Below, in pieces: positions 7,238 through 11,541 of a stretch of DNA of 11,541 bases; within the stretch, counting starts at the first letter, position 1, and each line of letters opens with the position of its first letter. The translations under genes were made by a program, and so were the position numbers. Origin of the DNA: an uncultured Clostridia bacterium (GTDB lineage Bacteria > Bacillota > Clostridia > Oscillospirales > Ruminococcaceae). The notes beneath the pieces are model-generated. The model made no database searches. It was not told the origin of the DNA and saw nothing but the letters and a program-made list of their open reading frames with translations. Location of the stretch: NCBI GenBank assembly GCA_947584825.1, contig CANPWR010000040.1, forward strand, positions 1-11,541, written 5' to 3'.

Positions 7238-7258
7238 CTTAACATCAATGCTCCTTTA
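7234..7258 (-). promoter_or_regulatory. Ribosome site with a three-codon mini-frame overlapping the desulfurase start
   Basis: AAAGGAGC (about 7251-7258) lies 5 nt from an ATG at 7243-7245 that reads ATG TTA AGA TGA. Its TGA (7234-7236) overlaps the ATG of the desulfurase gene in an ATGA arrangement. The desulfurase ATG itself is 13 nt from the ribosome site, so initiation may pass through the mini-frame. It may also be chance. Confidence 0.3.
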
Positions 7259-7373
7259 AGAGCATACCTCCTTTATTAATTTCAAATTTGCAACCCTGCA
7301 GTTTTTGTATTTGTTTATTAAGATCAATATTTTGGATTGTTACCTAAAAGCATATAACCTTTCCCTTGAAAAG

Positions 7374-7595
7374 CTATTCAGGAAGCTTTTGAAATGCCTT
7401 ATGGGCAATGTTTTCCCTATCAAGAATTGAAAATATATATCTTAAATCATCACGAACTCTTATTGAATAACCGCATCCTGAACCAAGATTTTTAGGCGTT
7501 TTTTGTATCTCGCAGTAAAGTCCCATATTATTGAGGAGCTTCTTTGCTTTCATGGCATAAGTTATAGATGAAACTGCTATCAGGCTTTTTTGCAT
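7374..7595 (-). CDS. DUF3343 protein, putative Se/S carrier-like
   Basis: This 73-residue cytoplasmic protein matches the DUF3343 (putative Se/S carrier protein-like) pattern, with an N-terminal strand and helix of the MKAKKLL type and the signature GSGCGYSIRV around residues 40-49. Cys43 in GCGY is the candidate carrier residue, and Cys29 is the only other cysteine. Family members often sit near cysteine desulfurases and selenium-metabolism genes, and the next gene here is a cysteine desulfurase. A sulfur or selenium hand-over role is therefore inferred from context, not shown. The start has an AAAGGAGG ribosome site at a rather long spacing of about 12 nt. A promoter candidate lies at 7649-7677. 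Confidence 0.85.
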   Translation of the reverse strand: MQKSLIAVSSITYAMKAKKLLNNMGLYCEIQKTPKNLGSGCGYSIRVRDDLRYIFSILDRENIAHKAFQKLPE

Positions 7596-7648
7596 TGTTT
7601 ACTTAGTCCTCCTTTTGTCGATTGACAATAAATATTAGGGGCATTAAT

Positions 7649-7677
7649 ATAATATGACATATTCATTTAATAGTGAA
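7649..7677 (-). promoter_or_regulatory. Candidate promoter of the DUF3343-desulfurase pair
   Basis: On the minus strand TTCACT (7672-7677, 4/6), a 17-nt spacer and TATTAT (7649-7654, 5/6) would start transcription near 7642, about 47 nt before the DUF3343 start. A plus-strand TTGACA (7622-7627) with TATAAT (7648-7653) has a 20-nt spacer and faces no gene. Confidence 0.45.
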
Positions 7678-7699
7678 CAAAAAACGATATTTCTTTACT

Positions 7700-7738
7700 A
7701 AAAAAGCAGACGGCTGATAGTACAAACCGTCTGCTTTT
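7700..7738 (-). terminator. Intrinsic terminator after the esterase gene
   Basis: AAAAGCAGACGG (7702-7713) and CCGTCTGCTTTT (7727-7738) form a perfect 12-bp stem with a 13-nt loop. On the minus strand the stem ends in a run of six U, typical of an intrinsic terminator for the esterase transcript. Confidence 0.85.
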
Positions 7739-7743
7739 AGAGG

Positions 7744-7764
7744 TTAGAGATTAGAGATTAGACA
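7744..7764. repeat. Heptamer array, three copies of TTAGAGA
   Basis: TTAGAGA, TTAGAGA and TTAGACA stand head to tail between the esterase stop and its terminator, so they are transcribed into that 3' untranslated region. It is the second heptamer array in the window. Confidence 0.7.
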
Positions 7765-7782
7765 TTTAACTCTTTTGTATAA

Positions 7783-8628
7783 TTAAAATCTATTTATCCA
7801 ATCAATAGCCAGTTCAACCCACTTCTCATTTACAGGAACTATGTGATGCTCACCAGTCGAAGTCTGATAATTGCAAAGTGACAGTCCGTGATTTCCCCAC
7901 TCGTAAATATGGGCCTCAAATGGGATTTTATGCTTTGACAATGACGCCATATAACGCAGAGAGTTTTCAACAGGAACAGCAGAATCGTCTGCAGTATGCC
8001 AAAGGAATGTTGGCGGAGTAGCTTCTGATACCATGTTCTCAAGAGATACAAGCTCTCTTATTTTTAAAGCTTCATCATTTGATTTGTCATCACCCAGAAG
8101 ATTCAATATGCTTGTTTCGTGAGTAAACTCACTGTCGCTTGTCAAAACAGGATAACCAAGAATACATCCGTTTGGTTTTATCTCATCGGGTTTAACATTA
8201 AGCGGCTTTGTAAGAATATCTTTATCGTAAAAATTACAAAGCGAAGCTGCCAAGTGACCGCCTGCTGAGAATCCCATAACAAATATTTTATCCTTATCGA
8301 CCTGATATTTGTCGCAATTGTCTCTGACATATTTAACTGCGCTTGCAAGCTCCAGAGCTGCCGTAGGAAACTTTTTATTTACACACGAGTATTTTAATAC
8401 AAATGACGCTATTCCATGCCCTGCAAATCTCAATGCCACAGGCTCGTTCTCTCTATCAGAATTATAGTCGTATCCTCCTCCCGGACAAATAATCACTGCA
8501 GGAAACTTCTTTTCACCTATCTCATCAGACTTTGAAGTGCAATAACTTGTCAGTGTGGAATTACATCCTTTACCGTTAAGCCCTGCTTTTTGATAATTCA
8601 CTTTAAGATCAATCGTTTCAAAAATCAT
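7783..8628 (-). CDS. Alpha/beta-hydrolase, probable carbohydrate acetyl esterase
   Basis: A cytoplasmic serine esterase of the BD-FAE/acetyl-esterase kind (281 residues from the chosen start). The oxyanion segment CPGGGY is near residue 48. The nucleophile is Ser121 in GFSAGGH, the acid probably Asp215 in HTADDSAVP, and the base His247 in WGNHGL. No signal peptide is seen, so the substrate is expected to be imported, for example acetylated oligosaccharides; this substrate is inference. I prefer the ATG at 8626-8628: GGAG lies about 7 nt before it, whereas the ATG at 8638-8640, which adds four residues, has AGGA directly abutting it. It is a single-gene unit with its own promoter (8668-8696) and terminator (7700-7738). 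Confidence 0.87.
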   Translation of the reverse strand: MIFETIDLKVNYQKAGLNGKGCNSTLTSYCTSKSDEIGEKKFPAVIICPGGGYDYNSDRENEPVALRFAGHGIASFVLKYSCVNKKFPTAALELASAVKYVRDNCDKYQVDKDKIFVMGFSAGGHLAASLCNFYDKDILTKPLNVKPDEIKPNGCILGYPVLTSDSEFTHETSILNLLGDDKSNDEALKIRELVSLENMVSEATPPTFLWHTADDSAVPVENSLRYMASLSKHKIPFEAHIYEWGNHGLSLCNYQTSTGEHHIVPVNEKWVELAIDWINRF

Positions 8629-8667
8629 AATTTTCTCCATTCCTATGTATAATTTTTTCTAAATCAT

Positions 8668-8696
8668 ATAGTATCATATAATGATTGGAATTTCAA
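8668..8696 (-). promoter_or_regulatory. Candidate esterase promoter
   Basis: On the minus strand TTGAAA (8691-8696, 5/6), a 17-nt spacer and TACTAT (8668-8673, 4/6) would start transcription near 8661, giving a leader of about 33 nt. Its -35 is only 10 bp from the -35 of the divergent pheA promoter. Confidence 0.5.
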
Positions 8697-8706
8697 TAAT
8701 CTGATG

Positions 8707-8735
8707 TTGAAAAAAGTAATCTGTTGTGCTATAAT
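8707..8735 (+). promoter_or_regulatory. Promoter of pheA
   Basis: TTGAAA (8707-8712, 5/6), a 17-nt spacer and a perfect TATAAT (8730-8735) predict a start near 8742 and a leader of about 55 nt. That is too short for a T-box or a classic Phe attenuator, and no leader peptide or terminator hairpin is seen in it. Confidence 0.75.
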
Positions 8736-8797
8736 TACCATATTACATTACCATTTTCGGCTATATGCTTTACCTAGAAAGATTTTCGGAGGAATTT

Positions 8798-9910
8798 ATG
8801 AATTTAAAAGAGCTTAGAAATAATATTGATGAAATAGATGACGAACTGCTAAAGCTGTTTGAAAAAAGGATGGAATTATCCCATCAAGTAGCACTTTATA
8901 AAATTGAAAATGGACTAAGTGTATTTCAGTCGGAGCGTGAAAAGGCTATCATTGATAAAGTGAGGAGCAAATCTGCTGACGGTCTTAAAAATTCGGCTGA
9001 AACTCTTTTTACAACCATTATGGATATAGGAAAGTCAAAACAGTTCAGCGAGTTTTTTGCTGATAACTGCGAGATTGATTACACAGAGTTTGAGTTATCT
9101 GACAATATGAAAATTGCCTGTCCGGGAATTGCCGGAAGCTACAGTGAGCAAGCGGCATATCAAATTTCTAAAAATGCCGAAATAAAATACTACGAAGACT
9201 TCGACGACGTTTTTGAGGCTGTTGAAAATGGTGAAATGCCGTATGGAATCGTACCTATTCAAAATTCTACGGCGGGTTCGGTATCTGCTACATATGAGTT
9301 GCTTTCAAAATCCAATCTTTATATTGCTTGCTCAACAAAGGTTAAAATCAATCACTGTCTTGCATGCCGGCGGGAAACAAATGAATCAGAAATTAGAAAG
9401 GTTTTCTCACATGAACAGGGACTTATGCAGTGCTCAGAATTCATCAAAGAAAATAACTTTTTTAAGCGTGAATGTCCTAATACATCTATTGCCGCTCGTA
9501 TGGTGAGTGAAAGCAGCGATCCTTTAGCCTGCATCTGCTCTGAGGAATGTGCTAAAGAACACGGACTTAAAATTCTTAAAACCAATGTCGCAAATGCCAA
9601 TAAAAATTACACACGATTCATTCTTGTTTCAAATAAGATCTATTCTTCTAAAAGAGCAAGTACAGTTTCTGTAACATTGACAATTTCTCACACACATTCT
9701 TCATTATACAGGCTCTTAACTAAGTTTTCAGTTTGCGGTCTTAACCTTGTTAGACTCGAAAATAAGCCGCTCGCTTCAAAGGATTTTGACGTACAGTTTT
9801 ATCTCGACTTTGAAGGCTCTATTTTAAATCCTGAGGTCCCCAAGCTCATTGCTGAGCTTAAATCTGACTTAACCTATTTTAAATTCTTAGGAAACTTTGA
9901 AGAAGTGTAA
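8798..9910 (+). CDS. pheA: Bifunctional chorismate mutase / prephenate dehydratase
   Basis: It converts chorismate to prephenate and then to phenylpyruvate, the committed route to phenylalanine. The 370 residues comprise an AroQ-type mutase (about 1-88), a prephenate dehydratase domain (about 105-280) and an ACT domain (about 290-368). Mutase residues equivalent to the E. coli active site include Arg7, Arg24, Lys35 and Arg47-Glu48. Dehydratase motifs are PGIAGSYSEQAA (109-120), VPIQNSTAGSV (152-162) and TRF (272-274). In the ACT domain the usual ESRP phenylalanine-binding motif reads ENKP (321-324), so feedback inhibition may be altered. I chose the ATG at 8798 because GGAGG lies 5 nt before it; an in-frame ATG at 8765 has no ribosome site. 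It is the only convincing plus-strand gene in the window. Confidence 0.95.
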   Translation: MNLKELRNNIDEIDDELLKLFEKRMELSHQVALYKIENGLSVFQSEREKAIIDKVRSKSADGLKNSAETLFTTIMDIGKSKQFSEFFADNCEIDYTEFELSDNMKIACPGIAGSYSEQAAYQISKNAEIKYYEDFDDVFEAVENGEMPYGIVPIQNSTAGSVSATYELLSKSNLYIACSTKVKINHCLACRRETNESEIRKVFSHEQGLMQCSEFIKENNFFKRECPNTSIAARMVSESSDPLACICSEECAKEHGLKILKTNVANANKNYTRFILVSNKIYSSKRASTVSVTLTISHTHSSLYRLLTKFSVCGLNLVRLENKPLASKDFDVQFYLDFEGSILNPEVPKLIAELKSDLTYFKFLGNFEEV

Positions 9911-9922
9911 ATTTATATCTAC

Positions 9923-9956
9923 AAAAAGGTATTGGGAAATTTCCCAATACCCTTTT
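9923..9956. terminator. Bidirectional intrinsic terminator between pheA and the holin gene
   Basis: GGTATTGGGAAA (9928-9939) and TTTCCCAATACC (9940-9951) form a perfect palindrome (10 bp with an AATT loop). A-rich sequence lies to the left and T-rich sequence to the right, so it can end pheA on the plus strand and the holin transcript on the minus strand. It abuts the holin stop codon. Confidence 0.85.
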
Positions 9957-10227
9957 ACTTTTCTTCTGTTTTATTCTTTTTTAAATTTTTCATTTCCTTT
10001 AAATGACGATCTGCTTTATGAGCCTCTTCTGAAAAGCTGTTGTTCTTCCACCATGCCATGAGTGACGTTACACCTGTAAATGCTGCTGAAACAACCTGTG
10101 TAATTTCTTCATCATCGAATGGCATAATATTATATCCGAAAAGTACTAGACAGTTATTTATCAAAGCAAAAATTAAAAGAGCAGTTCTTATAACAGTTGC
10201 TTTTGTACATTTAATGTTTATTTTCAT
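9955..10227 (-). CDS. Phage holin, SPP1 family
   Basis: This 90-residue protein has two hydrophobic stretches (about 14-34 and 43-60) and the SPP1-family signature WWKNNSF (60-66), followed by a charged Lys-rich tail. Holins of this type form membrane lesions that release an endolysin; here no endolysin follows, because the next gene is pheA on the opposite strand. It may be a prophage remnant or a domesticated membrane protein. Two in-frame stop codons lie just upstream, so the ATG at 10227 is well supported, although the AAGGA ribosome site is 13 nt away. It lies 157 nt after the XhlA-like gene and is separated from it by a terminator, so it probably has its own weak promoter. Confidence 0.85.
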   Translation of the reverse strand: MKINIKCTKATVIRTALLIFALINNCLVLFGYNIMPFDDEEITQVVSAAFTGVTSLMAWWKNNSFSEEAHKADRHLKEMKNLKKNKTEEK

Positions 10228-10304
10228 ATCAATTCATCATTCCTTACTGTAATTTTTACCATTTCTAGGCTATATGATTTAGAATATGAGTTAAGAGCCG
10301 TAAT

Positions 10305-10317
10305 TGAACAATGTTCA
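10305..10317. promoter_or_regulatory. TGAACA-A-TGTTCA dyad upstream of the holin gene
   Basis: A perfect 13-bp dyad lies 78 nt before the holin start. It resembles the Firmicutes LexA box (GAAC-N4-GTTC) but has only three central bases, so the spacing is one short. It could be an operator for another regulator, or chance. Confidence 0.3.
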
Positions 10318-10345
10318 GATTAAACAGTCCTCACTTTATTAAATG

Positions 10346-10387
10346 AAAAAATTTAAGGCTTTGTGACTTATGAGTCAAAAGCTTTAA
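10346..10387 (-). terminator. Intrinsic terminator at the end of the XhlA-like gene
   Basis: On the minus strand the arms 10353-10368 and 10373-10387 pair with small bulges around a 4-nt loop, and a run of six U (10346-10351) follows shortly after. The ascending arm includes the stop codon of the XhlA-like gene (10384-10386). The 13 nt at 10357-10369 are exactly complementary to the leader of the same gene. Confidence 0.75.
10357..10369 (+). repeat. 13-bp inverted repeat, left copy (in terminator)
   Basis: GGCTTTGTGACTT on the plus strand here is repeated exactly, in inverted orientation, at 10645-10657. Weaker similarity continues for about 12 nt (AGT and AAAAG are shared). The two copies flank the XhlA-like gene. 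Confidence 0.85.
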
Positions 10388-10614
10388 GACCTCTTTACAT
10401 TTAACTTCTCTAAATCGAGAATTCTATGGTTCAATACAGACTGCTCTTTTTCAAGAAGCGATGTACGCACGTAAACCTCGCTTAATTTCTCAACACTCTT
10501 TTCTAACTTTTCAATTCTGTAAGACAACAGTCTGTTAGCTGTAAAAATTCCCGTCAGCGAACCGAAAGCTGTTCCTATAAGAGACAAAGCAGCTATTACT
10601 ATTTCATTAGTCAT
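10384..10614 (-). CDS. XhlA-like phage membrane/coiled-coil protein
   Basis: This 76-residue protein has one N-terminal membrane segment (about 5-24), RLLSYRIEKLEKSVEKL with heptad-like spacing, and a coiled-coil C-terminal half. That architecture is typical of small proteins encoded next to holins in Firmicutes phages (XhlA/DUF7365-like); assignment to one named family is inference. The ATG at 10612-10614 has only a weak GGAA close by. A TTG four codons upstream (10624-10626) has no ribosome site. A strong AAAGGAG lies 46 nt upstream, separated by a 31-nt hairpin. It precedes the holin gene, as in phage lysis modules, but a terminator overlaps its own stop codon. Confidence 0.75.
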   Translation of the reverse strand: MTNEIVIAALSLIGTAFGSLTGIFTANRLLSYRIEKLEKSVEKLSEVYVRTSLLEKEQSVLNHRILDLEKLNVKRS

Positions 10615-10626
10615 AAATATTTCCAA

Positions 10627-10667
10627 GGCTCAGACTTTTACTTCAAGTCACAAAGCCCCTCTCCTTT
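10627..10667 (-). promoter_or_regulatory. Structured leader: SD separated from the start codon by a hairpin
   Basis: AAAGGAG (10661-10667) is followed by a 31-nt hairpin, GGCT...GACTT pairing with AAGTC...AGCC (10627-10657), then 12 nt to the ATG at 10614. If the hairpin is looped out, the Shine-Dalgarno sequence would be about 15 nt from the start. A 12-codon frame (MREVFKERRGAL, 10648-10686) with an AAGG site 5 nt upstream ends inside the ascending arm. This resembles phage genes in which an intervening stem brings the ribosome site into range. Confidence 0.4.
10645..10657 (+). repeat. 13-bp inverted repeat, right copy (in leader)
   Basis: AAGTCACAAAGCC on the plus strand is the exact reverse complement of 10357-10369. 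In minus-strand RNA, the leader copy and the terminator copy of the XhlA-like gene could pair over 13 nt. Confidence 0.85.
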
Positions 10668-10702
10668 CTTTAAAAACCTCCCTCATATATACCTTAAAAA
10701 AC

Positions 10703-10729
10703 AAAAAAAGTTGCACGTTTTAATGCAAC
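10703..10729 (-). terminator. Intrinsic terminator upstream of the XhlA-like gene
   Basis: On the minus strand GTTGCA and TGCAAC (10710-10729) form a 6-bp stem followed by UUUUUUUG and more U. It should end transcription from the surface-protein gene before the XhlA-like gene. Confidence 0.65.
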
Positions 10730-10761
10730 AAAATCGGAGAACCGCCGACGGCTCTCTGCTG
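10725..10761 (+). repeat. Dispersed repeat core, copy B
   Basis: The plus strand reads AGAACCGCCG, then GGCTCTC, then TGCTGC, matching the reverse complement of copy A at 286-322. Positions 10737-10756 form an 8-bp stem that is fully paired only on the minus strand, where the odd pair becomes a G-U wobble. Confidence 0.55.
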
Positions 10762-10810
10762 CTAGAGACAAGATTTTCATACACAAGAAACCAGAACGAT
10801 TAGATCACAC

Positions 10811-10845
10811 AAAACCGCCCGGGTATCCCACGCCCGAGCGGTTTT
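10811..10845 (-). terminator. Hairpin terminator after the surface-protein gene
   Basis: Arms 10811-10823 and 10833-10845 form a 13-bp GC-rich stem with a 9-nt loop. The single odd position is a G-U wobble on the minus strand and a C-A mismatch on the plus strand, which favours minus-strand RNA. It ends in UUUU and lies 24 nt after the gene's stop. Confidence 0.7.
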
Positions 10846-10869
10846 TATATAGAAACATATTAAGGAAGC

Positions 10870-11541
10870 TTATTTAGCCTTTACTTTCCTTATCTTTTTT
10901 ATCCAACTGCTGTATACCTTTTGAGTAACACCATTTGCGTCTTGATATGTTGTGTATGCTCTTACTCTTATGTAGTATGTCTTTTTGCGTTTGATTTTGC
11001 TGCTCTTTATCGTTACTTTCTTACCCTTGACATTCTTTGTAACGATAATCTTGTTCTTCTTGAACTTCTTGTTTGCAGCTACTTGTACTTCGTATCCCTT
11101 TGCGTTCTTGACTTTCTTCCAGCTTACAACTATCTTTTTCTTGCCCTTTGCTTTTGCTGTAAGCTTTGTTATCTTTGCCTGTTTCATTATCTTTTCAGCG
11201 TTTGCCTTGTCCTTTGCTGCCTTAACTGCCTTACCGTTTGTGGTTGCTATTGGCGTAGCAGGTGCTTTTGCTGCAGGCTTTGCTGTTGTAGGTGCAGAAG
11301 CTGACGGATTTGTTTGATTGCTTGATGATGAATTATCCGATGATGGATCGCTTGATGGGTCAGAAGACGGATCACTTGACGGATCTGATGATGGTTCACT
11401 TGACGGGTCGCTAGACGGGTCCGATGACGGCTCATCAGGCTTTTTCTCTAAGCCTTTTATTGCAGCTCTTAAATCTGCATCTGTCCATTGCATATCCAAT
11501 ACACTCGAGTTCTCATCAAATTTCTCTGCCTTTTCTATCAG
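10870..11541 (-). CDS. C-terminal part of a surface or secreted protein with DPSS linker and FN3-like domain (partial)
   Basis: The frame is open to the right edge, so only the last 223 residues are in the window and the true start lies beyond 11541; a TTG at 11497-11499 is only an internal codon. In order: a helical segment starting LIEKAEKFDENSS (1-34) that weakly resembles FIVAR-type repeats, nine D/E-P/N-S-S tetrapeptides (37-72), and an Ala/Pro/Thr-rich linker (about 73-105). Last comes a Lys-rich fibronectin-III-like domain (about 123-223) with WKKVKNAKGYEVQV and TYYIRVRAY. Such domains and linkers are common in extracellular proteins of Ruminococcaceae and Lachnospiraceae. No LPXTG motif or dockerin is seen. 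The catalytic or binding part, if any, is outside the window. Confidence 0.8.
   Translation of the reverse strand: MIEKAEKFDENSSVLDMQWTDADLRAAIKGLEKKPDEPSSDPSSDPSSEPSSDPSSDPSSDPSSDPSSDNSSSSNQTNPSASAPTTAKPAAKAPATPIATTNGKAVKAAKDKANAEKIMKQAKITKLTAKAKGKKKIVVSWKKVKNAKGYEVQVAANKKFKKNKIIVTKNVKGKKVTIKSSKIKRKKTYYIRVRAYTTYQDANGVTQKVYSSWIKKIRKVKAK
11326..11433 (-). repeat. 12-bp coding repeat encoding nine (D/E)(P/N)SS units
   Basis: One hundred and eight bases encode EPSS, DPSS, DPSS, EPSS, four DPSS and DNSS. The protein repeat is almost perfect but the DNA varies at third codon positions, so it is not a recent pure expansion. It would form an extended acidic, hydroxyl-rich linker before the FN3-like domain. 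Confidence 0.9.

Noticed and set aside
7622..7653. Plus-strand TTGACA and TATAAT upstream of the esterase terminator
   Set aside because: The spacer is 20 nt, outside the usual range, and no plus-strand gene follows before pheA, which has its own better promoter.
8742..8797. Possible T-box, Phe attenuator or leader peptide before pheA
   Set aside because: The leader is only about 55 nt, with no terminator/antiterminator pair and no Phe-rich frame.
10921..11317. Plus-strand Cys/Leu/Phe-rich open frames of 110-127 codons opposite the surface-protein gene
   Set aside because: They mirror the Lys/Ala/Thr-rich minus-strand protein; their odd composition is what the reverse of such codons gives.

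Overview
The window looks like chromosome of a low-GC, Gram-positive Clostridia member. The best guess is a Ruminococcus-like gut bacterium of the Oscillospiraceae. The basis is an AT-rich sequence with strong AAAGGAG-type ribosome binding sites, a cdaA-ybbR pair, an EF2568-type cysteine desulfurase paired with a DUF3343 protein, and a Lys-rich fibronectin-III-like surface domain of a kind common in these bacteria. No rRNA, tRNA, CRISPR array or insertion sequence was found. The taxonomic guess was not tested by any search.

Layout: positions 1-407 are intergenic and repeat-rich. They hold a leftward candidate mini-gene (18 codons with a G11 run) and several direct, heptameric and inverted repeats. 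Positions 408-3561 carry comM/yifB and a COG2509-type FAD oxidoreductase, both on the minus strand and probably co-transcribed. Positions 3745-5879 carry the c-di-AMP synthase gene cdaA and its regulator gene ybbR/cdaR, overlapping, behind a clear promoter and a long leader that contains a 23-bp near-palindrome. Positions 6098-7595 carry a DUF3343 protein and a class V aminotransferase/cysteine desulfurase, probably a sulfur or selenium mobilisation pair. Positions 7783-8628 carry a cytoplasmic alpha/beta-hydrolase esterase. Positions 8798-9910 carry pheA, the only convincing plus-strand gene, transcribed divergently from the esterase. Positions 9955-10614 carry two small phage-lysis-type genes, an SPP1-family holin and an XhlA-like membrane/coiled-coil protein, with no endolysin between them and pheA. 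Positions 10870-11541 hold the C-terminal part of a secreted or surface protein with a DPSS repeat linker and an FN3-like domain, running off the right edge.

The well-understood genes are housekeeping: c-di-AMP signalling, phenylalanine synthesis, sulfur transfer and DNA processing. The less ordinary material lies between them. The XhlA-like gene has a leader whose hairpin separates a strong Shine-Dalgarno sequence from the start codon, and that leader is perfectly complementary over 13 nt to the gene's own terminator. A repeat family occurs in both end regions of the window. The left-edge mini-gene carries a homopolymer that could shift frame. These are sequence-level observations; no searches or folding calculations were run, and no complete new biological system is demonstrated.
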